Assembly (NCBI RefSeq): GCF_043789415.1 | Contig: NZ_JBDLLW010000002.1 | Location: 434,001-498,000 of the forward strand | Direction of reading: 5' to 3' | Length of the DNA stretch: 64,000 nucleotides | Origin: Renibacterium sp043789415 | GTDB lineage: Bacteria > Actinomycetota > Actinomycetes > Actinomycetales > Micrococcaceae | In this document: piece after piece, positions 50,048 to 58,482 of the stretch | Position numbering within the stretch: position 1 is the first letter of the stretch | Layout: each line of letters begins with the position of its first letter | Made by a program: the position numbers and the translations under genes | The notes under the pieces: generated by a model | What the model was told of the DNA's origin: nothing | Database searches by the model: none | What the model saw: only the letters and a program-made list of their open reading frames with translations

Positions 50048-50444
50048 AAAGACAGTTGTACTCACCGAGAACGCCCCGGCTCCGGCCCACGTTTTCTCCC
50101 AGGGCATTAAAAAGGGTGGCTTGTTCCAGGTCTCCGGCCAAGGGTCGGTCGATCCGAAGAGCAATCAATACCTTGGTGAGGGCGATGTGCGCGAGCAGAC
50201 CCGGCAGACCCTGGAGAACGTCAAGGCAATTCTGACCGCGGGCGGCGCTTCTGTGGAGGACGTGCTGATGTTCCGGGTATACCTGACCAAACGCGAGGAC
50301 TTCGCGGCGATGAACGAGGTCTACGGCGAGTTCATCCAGCAGAATGTGCCCTCCGGCGCACTGCCGAGCCGGACCACCGTTTTCGTTGACCTGCCACATG
50401 AGGTGATGTTGGTGGAGATCGACGCCCTCGCCGTGACTGGCTGA
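50040..50444 (+). CDS. ridA: RidA-family imine/enamine deaminase
   Basis: The 134-residue protein has the YjgF/RidA fold: LFQVSGQGSVDP, then REQTRQTLENVKAILTAGGA, VLMFRVYLTKREDFAAMNEV and a C-terminal PSRTTVFVDLPHEVMLVEID with the active Arg and Glu. RidA hydrolyses reactive enamines released by PLP ammonia-lyases, which fits the divergent fold-III enzyme. It is the last gene of its operon, followed by tandem hairpins. Confidence 0.9.
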   Translation: MTEKTVVLTENAPAPAHVFSQGIKKGGLFQVSGQGSVDPKSNQYLGEGDVREQTRQTLENVKAILTAGGASVEDVLMFRVYLTKREDFAAMNEVYGEFIQQNVPSGALPSRTTVFVDLPHEVMLVEIDALAVTG

Positions 50445-50454
50445 GCGGGCGGCA

Positions 50455-50494
50455 GGCCAGGGATAGCTCTCAGCGAGCGCTCTATCCCTCGGCC
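50455..50494. terminator. Terminator hairpin after ridA
   Basis: GGCCAGGGATAG (50455-50466) pairs with CTATCCCTCGGCC (50482-50494), one bulge, around a loop that itself contains AGCG/CGCT. It closes the kdgK-iclR-ridA transcript. Confidence 0.6.
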
Positions 50495-50500
50495 TTGCGC

Positions 50501-50540
50501 AGTATGGCCCACTGAATCAGCAGGTTCGGTGGGCCATACT
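50501..50540. repeat. Second hairpin with repeated CCCACTGAA motif
   Basis: AGTATGGCCCACTGAA (50501-50516) and TTCGGTGGGCCATACT (50525-50540) pair over 16 positions with one wobble. The motif CCCACTGAA recurs at about 50529 and, inverted, at about 50563, so the segment is a nest of related repeats rather than a simple terminator. Confidence 0.5.
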
Positions 50541-50640
50541 ATGCATACCCCACTGAAACCCCGATTCACTGGGCTCCAGTATCGGGTGATAAGCGGAGGC
50601 GCCTCGGAGTACCGAGAATCAATGTACTAAGCAAACGCAA

Positions 50641-50700
50641 TGTATACGAAACTGGGATTTTTATCTTAAATAATCGATAAATTCAGCATTTGTGTATACA
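50641..50700. promoter_or_regulatory. GntR operator region upstream of prp operon
   Basis: TGTATACG (50641-50648) and TGTATACA (50693-50700, a perfect palindrome) flank an AT-rich segment of about 45 bases. The second copy lies ten bases before the regulator's ATG, so autoregulation by the GntR protein is likely. Confidence 0.5.
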
Positions 50701-50709
50701 ATAAATTCT

Positions 50710-51360
50710 ATGCGGGCCAGCGAGAAGGCATACCAGTCGCTCCACGAGGACATCGTCCAGTGGCGGCTGCTTCCGGGCACAGTCTTGGCCGAAGTGGAAC
50801 TCTCCGAACGACTCGGCGTGAGCCGCACCCCGGTCCGTGAAGCGCTCTCCCGGCTCACCGCCGAAGGTCTCACCACGACGAAAGGCGGCCGCGGCATCGT
50901 GGTCACCGACGTCTCGCTGGAGACAGTGCGTGAACTCTACGAACTCCGTGAGACCCTCGAGACCAAGGCCGCCACGCTCTGCGCGGAGCGTGGTCAGCCC
51001 GAGGTTTTCGCCGCGCTCCAGGGCCGTTTCGAAAGCGCCCGGGAAACCCTCTCCGCCGGAGACTCCACCGAGGACTACTACCGGCTCGCCGCCGATCTCG
51101 ACGCCGCTTTGGACGAACAGTGCGGCAACCCCTTCCTGGTCAGCACCCTAAAAAACCTTCGACCGCTGCTCGCCCGAGCCCGCCGGATGGCCCGGGAACA
51201 CCCGCAACGACTGATTGCCACCGCGGCTGAACACGCTGCGATCTGCTCCGCGATCGCGGCTAAGAACCCCCGGCTGGCCGCCGCAGCCACCACCGTCCAT
51301 CTCAATAACTCCTTAGCTCACCTACTCACCAGCAAGTCTCGTCAGCAGACCCACTCCTAG
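50710..51360 (+). CDS. GntR/FCD-family regulator of propionate catabolism
   Basis: Read from ATG 50710 the protein has 216 residues: a winged helix with LAEVELSERLGVSRTPVREA (GntR signature), then an FCD effector domain (LYELRETLETKAATLCAERG). The GTG at 50692 lies within the predicted operator and is less likely. Directly upstream of prpD, it should regulate the methylcitrate genes, probably sensing 2-methylcitrate or a relative. Confidence 0.88.
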   Translation: MRASEKAYQSLHEDIVQWRLLPGTVLAEVELSERLGVSRTPVREALSRLTAEGLTTTKGGRGIVVTDVSLETVRELYELRETLETKAATLCAERGQPEVFAALQGRFESARETLSAGDSTEDYYRLAADLDAALDEQCGNPFLVSTLKNLRPLLARARRMAREHPQRLIATAAEHAAICSAIAAKNPRLAAAATTVHLNNSLAHLLTSKSRQQTHS

Positions 51361-51400
51361 AAAGGCGGCGGCCTTCAGGGCTGCCGGAAAGGTATATCTC

Positions 51401-52915
51401 GTGAAGAATCACCACGTCCGCGTGTATAAGAGCGAAGAAAACCTGGCCCGCGAGGATCAGCTCGCCTACAAGATCGCTCAGGTCGCCGTCGACCCGGTCG
51501 AAGTCGATACCGAGGTCACCGAGATGATCATCAACCGGATCATCGACAACGCCTCGGTTGCCATCGCCTCGCTCAACCGGGCCCCCATCGTGGCCGCCCG
51601 TGACCAGGCGCTCAGCCACCAGCCATCCAAGAACGGCAAGGGCGCAGGCCTCTTCGGCGTAGCAGAGAAGTCCAGCCCGGAGTGGGCGGCTTTTGCCAAT
51701 GGCGTCGCGGTGCGTGAACTGGACTACCACGACACCTTCCTCTCCGCCGAGTACTCGCATCCGGGCGACAATATCCCGCCGATCCTGGCCGTCGCCCAGC
51801 ACGCCGGCAAAAGCGGCCGAGAGCTGATCCGCGGTCTGGCCACCGGCTACGAGATCCAGATCGACCTGGTCAAGGCGATCAGCCTGCACAAGCACAAGAT
51901 CGACCACGTCGCCCATCTCGGCCCCTCGGCTGCTGCGGGCATCGGCACCCTGCTGGGCCTCGACGCCGAGACCATCTTCCAGGCCGTCGGCCAGGCGCTG
52001 CACACCACCACCGCCACCCGGCAGTCCCGCAAGGGTCAGATCTCCACCTGGAAGGCCTATGCCCCGGCCTTCGCGGGCAAGATGGCCATCGAGGCGGTTG
52101 ACCGCACGATGCGCGGGCAGACCTCCCCCGAGCCGATCTACGAAGGCGAGGACGGCGTGATCGCCTGGCTGCTCGACGGCCCGGACGCCGCCTACGAAGT
52201 GCCGCTGCCAGAATCCGGTGAAGCCAAGCGCGCCATCCTGGACTCCTACACCAAGGAGCACTCCGCGGAGTACCAGGCGCAGGCCTGGATCGATCTGGCC
52301 CGTAAGCTGCACGGCGAACACCCAGAACTGGTTGATCCGAAGAACGTTAAATCGGCGGTGCTGCATACTAGCCATCACACGCACTACGTGATCGGCTCCG
52401 GCGCGAATGACCCGCAGAAGTACGATCCCACCGCTTCACGCGAAACCCTGGACCACTCGATCCCCTACATCTTCGCGGTGGCCCTCCAAGATGGCTCTTG
52501 GCACCACGTTGACTCCTACACCCCGGAACGCGCTCAGCGCGCCGATACCGTGGAGTTGTGGAACAAGATCACCACCGCCGAGGACGCCGAGTGGACCCGG
52601 CGCTACCACTCGCTGGACCCGGCAGAGAAGGCCTTCGGCGGCCGAGTCGAAATCGAGCTGGTCGACGGCAGCAAGATCATGGACGAGATCGCCGTCGCCG
52701 ATGCGCACCCGCTCGGCGCCCGGCCCTTCGCCCGGCAGAACTACATCAATAAGCTGCGCACCCTGGCAGCAGAAGCCGTCGACGCCGTCGAGCTGGACCG
52801 TTTCCTGGCCGCCGTCGAACGTTTGCCCGAACTGGCGGCTGGCGAGCTGGATCAGCTGAATATCCAGGCTAAAGACGGCTTTGTCATCACGGGCACCACA
52901 AAGGGCCTCTTCTAA
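51401..52915 (+). CDS. prpD: 2-methylcitrate dehydratase
   Basis: This 504-residue MmgE/PrpD protein (EWAAFANGVAVRELDYHDTF, SHPGDNIPPILAVAQHAGKS, LGPSAAAGIGTLLGLDAETI) dehydrates 2-methylcitrate to 2-methyl-cis-aconitate. GGAAAGG lies eight bases before the GTG start at 51401. First enzyme gene of the prpDBC order. Confidence 0.93.
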   Translation: MKNHHVRVYKSEENLAREDQLAYKIAQVAVDPVEVDTEVTEMIINRIIDNASVAIASLNRAPIVAARDQALSHQPSKNGKGAGLFGVAEKSSPEWAAFANGVAVRELDYHDTFLSAEYSHPGDNIPPILAVAQHAGKSGRELIRGLATGYEIQIDLVKAISLHKHKIDHVAHLGPSAAAGIGTLLGLDAETIFQAVGQALHTTTATRQSRKGQISTWKAYAPAFAGKMAIEAVDRTMRGQTSPEPIYEGEDGVIAWLLDGPDAAYEVPLPESGEAKRAILDSYTKEHSAEYQAQAWIDLARKLHGEHPELVDPKNVKSAVLHTSHHTHYVIGSGANDPQKYDPTASRETLDHSIPYIFAVALQDGSWHHVDSYTPERAQRADTVELWNKITTAEDAEWTRRYHSLDPAEKAFGGRVEIELVDGSKIMDEIAVADAHPLGARPFARQNYINKLRTLAAEAVDAVELDRFLAAVERLPELAAGELDQLNIQAKDGFVITGTTKGLF

Positions 52916-52934
52916 ACGAAAGGATTTGGTCTAA

Positions 52935-53852
52935 ATGCTGTACGCCAAGACCACCGCGGCGCAGAAACGAATCGATCTGCGCGCAAAGCTCAATTCGGGA
53001 AAGCTGCAACAGTTCCCCGGCGCCTTCAACCCGCTCTCCGCCAAGCTCATTCAGGACAAGGGCTTCGACGGCGTCTACATCTCCGGTGCCGTGCTCTCGG
53101 CCGATCTGGGCTTGCCCGATATCGGCCTGACCACGCTGACCGAGGTGGCCGGGCGGGCCAAGCAGATCGCTCGGATGACTGACCTGCCCGCTATCGTCGA
53201 CGCCGATACCGGCTTCGGCGAGCCGATGAACGTGGCGCGCAGCGTGCAGGAATTCGAGGACGCCGGTCTGGCCGGGTTGCATATCGAGGACCAGATCAAC
53301 CCGAAGCGCTGCGGACACCTCGACGGCAAGGCCGTGGTCGATCTGGACACCGCGCTCAAGCGGATCCGGGCCGCCGCCGACGCCCGGCGGGATGAGAACT
53401 TCCTGATTATGGCCCGCACCGATGTGGCCGCCGTGGAAGGCACCGCGGCCGCTGTCAACCGGGCCAAGGCCCTGGTGGACGCCGGGGCGGACGCGATCTT
53501 CCCGGAGGCGATGCACACCCTCGCTGATTTCGAGGCGATCCGGCAGGCAGTCGAGGTGCCGATCCTGGCGAATATGACCGAATTCGGCAAGAGCGAGCTC
53601 TTCACCGCTGAGCAGCTCTCCGGCGTCGGCATCAATATGGTGATCTACCCGGTCACCCTGCTGCGCAGTGCGATGGGCGCCGCTGAGCGCACCTTGGACA
53701 CCATTCTGGCCGCTGGAACCCAGCAACCAGCGGTGGCTGAAATGCAAACGCGCGCCAGGCTCTACGAACTCGTAGACTACGAGGGATACAACCACTTCGA
53801 TTCTGCGGTGTTCAACTTTTCCGCGCCGCAGCAGTTCACCACCCAGCTCTAG
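52935..53852 (+). CDS. prpB: Methylisocitrate lyase
   Basis: The 305-residue TIM-barrel protein carries DADTGFGEPMNVARSVQEFE (metal-binding Asp) and IEDQINPKRCGHLDGK with the catalytic KRCGH loop. It splits 2-methylisocitrate into pyruvate and succinate. ACGAAAGGA precedes the ATG; 19 bases separate it from prpD. Confidence 0.94.
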   Translation: MLYAKTTAAQKRIDLRAKLNSGKLQQFPGAFNPLSAKLIQDKGFDGVYISGAVLSADLGLPDIGLTTLTEVAGRAKQIARMTDLPAIVDADTGFGEPMNVARSVQEFEDAGLAGLHIEDQINPKRCGHLDGKAVVDLDTALKRIRAAADARRDENFLIMARTDVAAVEGTAAAVNRAKALVDAGADAIFPEAMHTLADFEAIRQAVEVPILANMTEFGKSELFTAEQLSGVGINMVIYPVTLLRSAMGAAERTLDTILAAGTQQPAVAEMQTRARLYELVDYEGYNHFDSAVFNFSAPQQFTTQL

Positions 53853-53921
53853 CTCGCAGGAGTAACCTGGTGAGCCACAGCAACCTCGAAGGCCACCTAA
53901 TCTCGAAGGAGAGTGATATTT

Positions 53922-55040
53922 ATGGCTGAAGAAACCCAAGAGATCAAAAAGGGCCTGGCCGGCGTCGTCGTCGACTACACGGCGGTGTCCAAGGTCAACC
54001 CGGAGACCAACTCGCTGCTTTACCGCGGTTACCCGGTGCAGGAACTCGCAGCGCAGAAGAGCTTCGAGGAAGTCGCGCTGCTGCTCTGGAATGGCGAGTT
54101 GCCCAGTGAAGCCGAACTCACCGAGTTCGAGGCCCTGGAACGGGCGAACCGTGCGCTAGACAGCAATGTCAAAGCCGCTATCGATCTGCTGCCGACCAGC
54201 TGCCACCCGATGGACGTCTGCCGTACCGCGACCTCGGTGATCGGCGCGAATCATGCGCTGGCGGAGGACTCCTCCCCCGCAGCTCAGCTGCGTAAGGCAC
54301 AGGAGCTGTTCGCGGCGATGCCCGCCGTGGTCGCCTATGACCAGCGACGCCGGCACGGCCTGACCGTTGTGGAACCTCGAGAGGATCTGGGGTACTCGGC
54401 GAACTTCCTCTGGATGACCTTCGGAGAGGAAGCCGCCCCCGAGGTAGTAGACGCCTTCAATGTCTCGATGATCCTCTACGCGGAGCACTCCTTCAACGCC
54501 TCCACCTTCACCGCTCGGGTGATCACCTCGACGCTGGCCGATCTGCATTCCGCGGTCACCGGTGCGATCGGCGCTTTGAAGGGTCCGCTGCACGGCGGCG
54601 CCAACGAAGCGGTGATGCACACCTTCGAGGAGATCCAGTCCACCGGGGTCGAGGCGAAAGCCTGGCTGGAGGAGGCCTTGGCCGAGAAGAAGAAGATCAT
54701 GGGCTTCGGGCACCGGGTCTACAAGAACGGCGATTCCCGGGTTCCCACCATGAAGGCCGCGCTGGAGAAGATGTCGGCGCACTATCAGCGCGCTGACCTG
54801 CTCGAGCTGTATTCGGGTCTTGAGGAAGCGATGGGGGCGGCGAAGAACATCAAACCGAACCTGGACTACCCGGCCGGGCCGACGTACCACCTAATGGGCT
54901 TCGACACCCCGACCTTCACTCCACTGTTCGTGGCCTCGCGGATCACCGGCTGGACGGCGCACATTATGGAGCAGTCGGCGTCGAACTCGCTGATCCGGCC
55001 GCTGAGCGCCTACAACGGCCCTTCGGAGAGACAGGTCTGA
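53922..55040 (+). CDS. prpC: 2-methylcitrate synthase
   Basis: The 372-residue citrate-synthase-family enzyme has the His/Asp active-site set in AEHSFNASTFTARVI, GPLHGGANEAVMH and GFGHRVYKNGDSRVP. It condenses propionyl-CoA with oxaloacetate. AAGGAG favours the ATG at 53922 over a GTG at 53913. Last gene of the prp operon; a long palindrome follows. Confidence 0.93.
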   Translation: MAEETQEIKKGLAGVVVDYTAVSKVNPETNSLLYRGYPVQELAAQKSFEEVALLLWNGELPSEAELTEFEALERANRALDSNVKAAIDLLPTSCHPMDVCRTATSVIGANHALAEDSSPAAQLRKAQELFAAMPAVVAYDQRRRHGLTVVEPREDLGYSANFLWMTFGEEAAPEVVDAFNVSMILYAEHSFNASTFTARVITSTLADLHSAVTGAIGALKGPLHGGANEAVMHTFEEIQSTGVEAKAWLEEALAEKKKIMGFGHRVYKNGDSRVPTMKAALEKMSAHYQRADLLELYSGLEEAMGAAKNIKPNLDYPAGPTYHLMGFDTPTFTPLFVASRITGWTAHIMEQSASNSLIRPLSAYNGPSERQV

Positions 55041-55068
55041 AGGCGCCCCTAAAGCTTTCCCCTGGTAT

Positions 55069-55125
55069 CGAGTGTGCAGTTCCACACCTTTTGAAGTGGT
55101 TTTAAGGTGTAGAACTGCACACTCG
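55069..55125. terminator. 22-bp stem palindrome, possible dispersed repeat
   Basis: Arms 55069-55090 and 55104-55125 match at 21 of 22 positions (CGAGTGTGCAGTTC ... GAACTGCACACTCG) around a 13-nt loop. It lies between convergent prpC and the sigma-associated gene and may terminate both. Its length and sequence also suit a dispersed palindromic repeat. Confidence 0.65.
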
Positions 55126-55131
55126 CTGGGT

Positions 55132-56052
55132 TTAACGGAAACGCAGCGAGGTCAGGATCTTCTTGAGGACTTGATATTGCTCGCTCTTGAGAAAGTCCTG
55201 AGCGGTGGCGAGGTCCTTAAAAGCCAGTGGCGCTGAGGCATCGAGCCGGCCCGCGGAGACTCCGTTCCCGAAGCCCACCAGGGTGACGCCGTCCGGGCCG
55301 TAGATCCGATCCGGCGAGAGACATCCGCCGGTGTTCGGAGTGGACGATTGATTCCGCAGCAGCATGGTGCCGTGCAGTTGAGTCGGCGGGACGGTGTCGG
55401 GCGAGTGCGCACCGGAAGAGTTGGCCTCCGGACTGACCCGGAAGACAAAACTTGGTTCACCGGGCAGCAGGTCCACCGGCTGCGAGTTCTTTTTCGGCAG
55501 CGGCATAGCCACTGAGTCGAGCACCACGGCTCCCTGGCTCAGCTGGCAGAGTTCAGGAAAGGCCACTCCCTTTTCCAAGGTCAGCACCGCCATCACCTGA
55601 TCCGCTGGAGTGCGCACCTCCATGGTACGGCTCTGGCCGCCGTCCTGATTGGTTGAGGGCTTCTCCCGCACTTTCCACCCCGATGGGTATTCGAAACTCA
55701 GTTGCCCGGAACTCTCGAGGTATTGCTGCCAACCCGGATTCTGCAGGGCAGGCAGCGGACCTGCAGCAGGCTGATGGGTTAGGTTACCGAGGTTCAGGAA
55801 GACCGCGGATAGAGCCACCACAGCCAGCACCGCCAGTGGAGCGAGCACCGAGATCCTAGCCCAGCGCATTCTGCGGGCCGATCGCACCGCCGGGCTCGCG
55901 GCGCCCACGATCTTTTGCGGCCGCGACGGCGACTCGCTGACCACTCTTCGCAGCTCCATCTCAGCATCAGGAATGCGCTGCCGAGTGCCGCGCATCGGGT
56001 CCGCCGAGGAGATCAGTTGCCCGATCTCGTCCAGTTCAGCTTTATCAGGCAT
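55132..56052 (-). CDS. Membrane protein paired with ECF sigma factor (possible anti-sigma)
   Basis: Read from ATG 56052, the protein has 306 residues: a cytoplasmic N-terminus of about 70 residues (MPDKAELDEIGQLISSADPM), one membrane helix (ISVLAPLAVLAVVALSAVFL) and an extracellular domain (LSFEYPSGWKVREKPSTNQD, with paired Cys in LCQLS and GGCLSPD). The start overlaps the sigma factor's stop region. The topology is that of an anti-sigma factor or a sigma-controlled surface protein; no ZAS zinc motif is seen. Confidence 0.7.
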   Translation of the reverse strand: MPDKAELDEIGQLISSADPMRGTRQRIPDAEMELRRVVSESPSRPQKIVGAASPAVRSARRMRWARISVLAPLAVLAVVALSAVFLNLGNLTHQPAAGPLPALQNPGWQQYLESSGQLSFEYPSGWKVREKPSTNQDGGQSRTMEVRTPADQVMAVLTLEKGVAFPELCQLSQGAVVLDSVAMPLPKKNSQPVDLLPGEPSFVFRVSPEANSSGAHSPDTVPPTQLHGTMLLRNQSSTPNTGGCLSPDRIYGPDGVTLVGFGNGVSAGRLDASAPLAFKDLATAQDFLKSEQYQVLKKILTSLRFR

Positions 56053-56053
56053 C

Positions 56054-56581
56054 TCAGGCCTCCATCTGCTCAGGGTTATTCTGCACGGCGTGGCCGGAGA
56101 GCACCCGGCGGAACGCTTGACGTGCCCGGTGCACCCGGACCTTAGCGGTGTTGGCACTGATCCCCAGTACCACCGCAATCTCGGCGAGGGAAAGTTCCTC
56201 CCAATAAGCCAATTGCAGGAGCTCCCGATCTCGGTCCTTGAGGCACTCCAAGGTCTCAAGAACCAGGTTCTGGTTTTCTTCTCGGCCATCGAGAGAGGCT
56301 GTCAGGTCCCTGGTCTTCTCGGCTTCTATCAGCCGGTGCCGCAGCCTGAGCTGACGCTGTCTACTGCGATAGGTATTACCGATCAAGTTCCGGGCCACCG
56401 AGTACAGCCAGGGAAGATTCGGCTGACCGCCGTCCCACTTCTGCCAGACGATGCGGAACACGTCGGCGGCGAGCTCCTGGCTGGCTTCGTGATCATTGAC
56501 CCGCCGTTGGATAAAGGCGTAAATCGAGGGGTAGTAGTCGTGGTGGATCGCCACGAACCGGCTTTCTCGGTCAGGTTCCAC
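56054..56581 (-). CDS. ECF-family RNA polymerase sigma factor
   Basis: The 175-residue protein has region 2 (IHHDYYPSIYAFIQRRVNDH, then LAADVFRIVWQKWDGG and LPWLYSVARNLIGNTYRSRQ) and region 4 (DRELLQLAYWEELSLAEIAV, ISANTAKVRVHRARQAFRR). There is no region 1 or 3, typical of ECF. It is translated together with the membrane protein downstream, its likely antagonist or partner. Confidence 0.92.
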   Translation of the reverse strand: MEPDRESRFVAIHHDYYPSIYAFIQRRVNDHEASQELAADVFRIVWQKWDGGQPNLPWLYSVARNLIGNTYRSRQRQLRLRHRLIEAEKTRDLTASLDGREENQNLVLETLECLKDRDRELLQLAYWEELSLAEIAVVLGISANTAKVRVHRARQAFRRVLSGHAVQNNPEQMEA

Positions 56582-56662
56582 AAGACCCCCTCGATGCTAA
56601 TGATCCTGATGCTGCTTAGCTATGAAGTTTCCGGGTAGTGAGTGATGGTTACCGGAGACGGT

Positions 56663-57163
56663 TCATTTTTCCGAGACCGACTCCACGTTCTGCTGGTCGG
56701 CGGCCATCACCACGGTGAAATGCCGTTCGGTGAACTCTTTCATTTCGCCTTCGGGATACCCGGTCAGGTCATCGAGCATCCAGGGCAGCCAGTGTGAGGC
56801 ATCCTGCCACATCCGTTCCAGCGGCAGTTGATCCAGCGGGTACCAGGCGGGCTTGATCTCCTCGGTTTCTTCCGGGGTTCCATGCCAGCTGAAGGCGCGG
56901 AAAACCGCGGTGTTCATGTCCCATTCCGGGCGATTCGGGAAGCGGAAATTCACGGTGCCTCGAAATTCGAGTGCGCTCTCCTCAACCCGCACCCGGGTTT
57001 CTTCGAAGACCTCACGCACCGCGGCCGACGTCGAACTCTCACCGGCTTCCAGATGGCCACCGATACCGACGATCTTGCCCTGGCCGAAGCCGGTCTTTTT
57101 CAGCCCGAGCAGCACCTCGCCGTCGCGGAGCAGGAAGACCAGGGTGACTTTCGCGGCTGGCAC
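56663..57163 (-). CDS. NUDIX hydrolase (MutT-like)
   Basis: The 166-residue protein has the Nudix box GGHLEAGESSTSAAVREVFEE near residues 35 to 57 and the preceding VTLVFLLRDGEVLLGLKKTG, resembling 8-oxo-dGTP diphosphatases of the MTH1 group (LGLKKTGFGQGK). It would remove oxidised nucleotides. It lies four bases downstream of the lipoprotein gene, on the same strand. Confidence 0.85.
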   Translation of the reverse strand: MPAAKVTLVFLLRDGEVLLGLKKTGFGQGKIVGIGGHLEAGESSTSAAVREVFEETRVRVEESALEFRGTVNFRFPNRPEWDMNTAVFRAFSWHGTPEETEEIKPAWYPLDQLPLERMWQDASHWLPWMLDDLTGYPEGEMKEFTERHFTVVMAADQQNVESVSEK

Positions 57164-57166
57164 CTT

Positions 57167-57736
57167 CTAAAAGCCTTTGAGCTTGTCTTGCTGATAACCG
57201 GTCAGATCAAAAGTGGCAGTCTGAGGACCCGCTTTAGTCTGAAAGCTCAGGGTGAGCGTTTTGGCTCCGGCCAGCTCTTTCCAGAGTTCAACCGGATTCT
57301 CCAAGGTCAGGCTGCTCTCCCCTTCAGGCATAGAGGCAGAGATCTTGCGCTCCGCAGCCTTGTTGATAGCGACCCCGATACTGCACTCGCCAGGGCAGAC
57401 GAACCCGGCCTCGGGATCCGATATCGTCGCGAAATCGGACAGCGTGGCGCGTTTTCCACGGCGGCTGGGCTCATTCGAGAATTCCAAGGCGACGGTGCCA
57501 TCGAGGATGGCAGCCCGAGTGACGTCCGCGACGCCGGTGTAGTGCCAGTTACCGGTCGGCTGGGTGAGCGAAGTCTCCACATTGCCAGCGGTTTCAGTTT
57601 CACTGGCGCTCGGGCTGAGTTGAATGTGCGAGACCGACTGGCTGCTCTGGCTCTGCCCCTCCGCACTGCACGCCGTAAGGATCAGAGCCATTCCGAGGAC
57701 AAGGGGAAGGAAGCGTCTGGAAGGTGTCGAAGCCAT
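57167..57736 (-). CDS. Lipoprotein of unknown function
   Basis: The 189-residue protein has a lipobox LILTAC (Cys at about residue 23) and a Ser/Gln/Thr-rich linker. The mature domain is beta-rich: NWHYTGVADVTRAAILDGTV, with a Cys pair in FVCPGECSIG and a closing TATFDLTGYQQD. The stop is three bases before the NUDIX gene. No named family recognised. Confidence 0.7.
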   Translation of the reverse strand: MASTPSRRFLPLVLGMALILTACSAEGQSQSSQSVSHIQLSPSASETETAGNVETSLTQPTGNWHYTGVADVTRAAILDGTVALEFSNEPSRRGKRATLSDFATISDPEAGFVCPGECSIGVAINKAAERKISASMPEGESSLTLENPVELWKELAGAKTLTLSFQTKAGPQTATFDLTGYQQDKLKGF

Positions 57737-57783
57737 GATTCGATACTCTCATGAAGTGTGAGGGATTCAGCGGCGGTGTACGG

Positions 57784-58482
57784 CTAGTCCGTTGAATGTC
57801 CCGTACCCAGGATGCCGTGCTGGTAGGCGAAACTGACTAGCTGAAGCCGGTTCTGCACACCGAGCTTCATCAGAACGGCACGTAAGTGAGATTTGACCGT
57901 AGCTTCGGAAACAAACAGCTCCTGTGCTATTTCGGCGTTGGACAGCGCTTTAGCGGCGAGCAGGAAAACTTCTTCCTCACGAGCTGACAATTGGGTCAGC
58001 GAGGATAGATCAGGTGCCACCGCGGGCATTCTCCTGGCGGCGTGCTGGAACAGCTCATGAACCGTGCTCGGTGCGATGACGGCGTATCCGGAGTGCACGG
58101 TGCGAATCGCGGCCAGCAGAAACTCAGGCTCTGCGCTTTTCAGTAGAAACCCGCTGGCTCCCGCTTGAACGGCCTCCAGTACCGCCTGGTCGCGGTTAAA
58201 AGTGGTCAACGCAATGATGCGCGGCAGTTGAGTTTCGAGGTCAGCAGGTTGTTGCAAAATCTTTTCAATCGCAGCGATGCCATCGAGCACCGGCATGCGG
58301 AGATCCATCAGAATGACGTCGGGGCGACACTGCGCGGATACCTCAATGGCGTCCCGGCCATTGGCCGCCTCACCCACCAGCTTCATATCCGCTTGGCTGC
58401 TGACCACCATACCGATTCCTGCTCTAAAAAGCTCCTGATCGTCCACCATCATCACTCGAATCGCCGAGCTGGTTTCAGCCAT
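57784..58482 (-). CDS. NarL/LuxR-type response regulator
   Basis: The 232-residue protein has a receiver domain with MMVDDQELFR, phospho-Asp in DVILMDLRMP and Lys in FLLKSAEPE, and a C-terminal LuxR helix-turn-helix (LSAREEEVFLLAAKALSNAE, then SEATVKSHLRAVLMKLGVQN). It overlaps the kinase gene by eight bases and pairs with it. Confidence 0.92.
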   Translation of the reverse strand: MAETSSAIRVMMVDDQELFRAGIGMVVSSQADMKLVGEAANGRDAIEVSAQCRPDVILMDLRMPVLDGIAAIEKILQQPADLETQLPRIIALTTFNRDQAVLEAVQAGASGFLLKSAEPEFLLAAIRTVHSGYAVIAPSTVHELFQHAARRMPAVAPDLSSLTQLSAREEEVFLLAAKALSNAEIAQELFVSEATVKSHLRAVLMKLGVQNRLQLVSFAYQHGILGTGHSTD

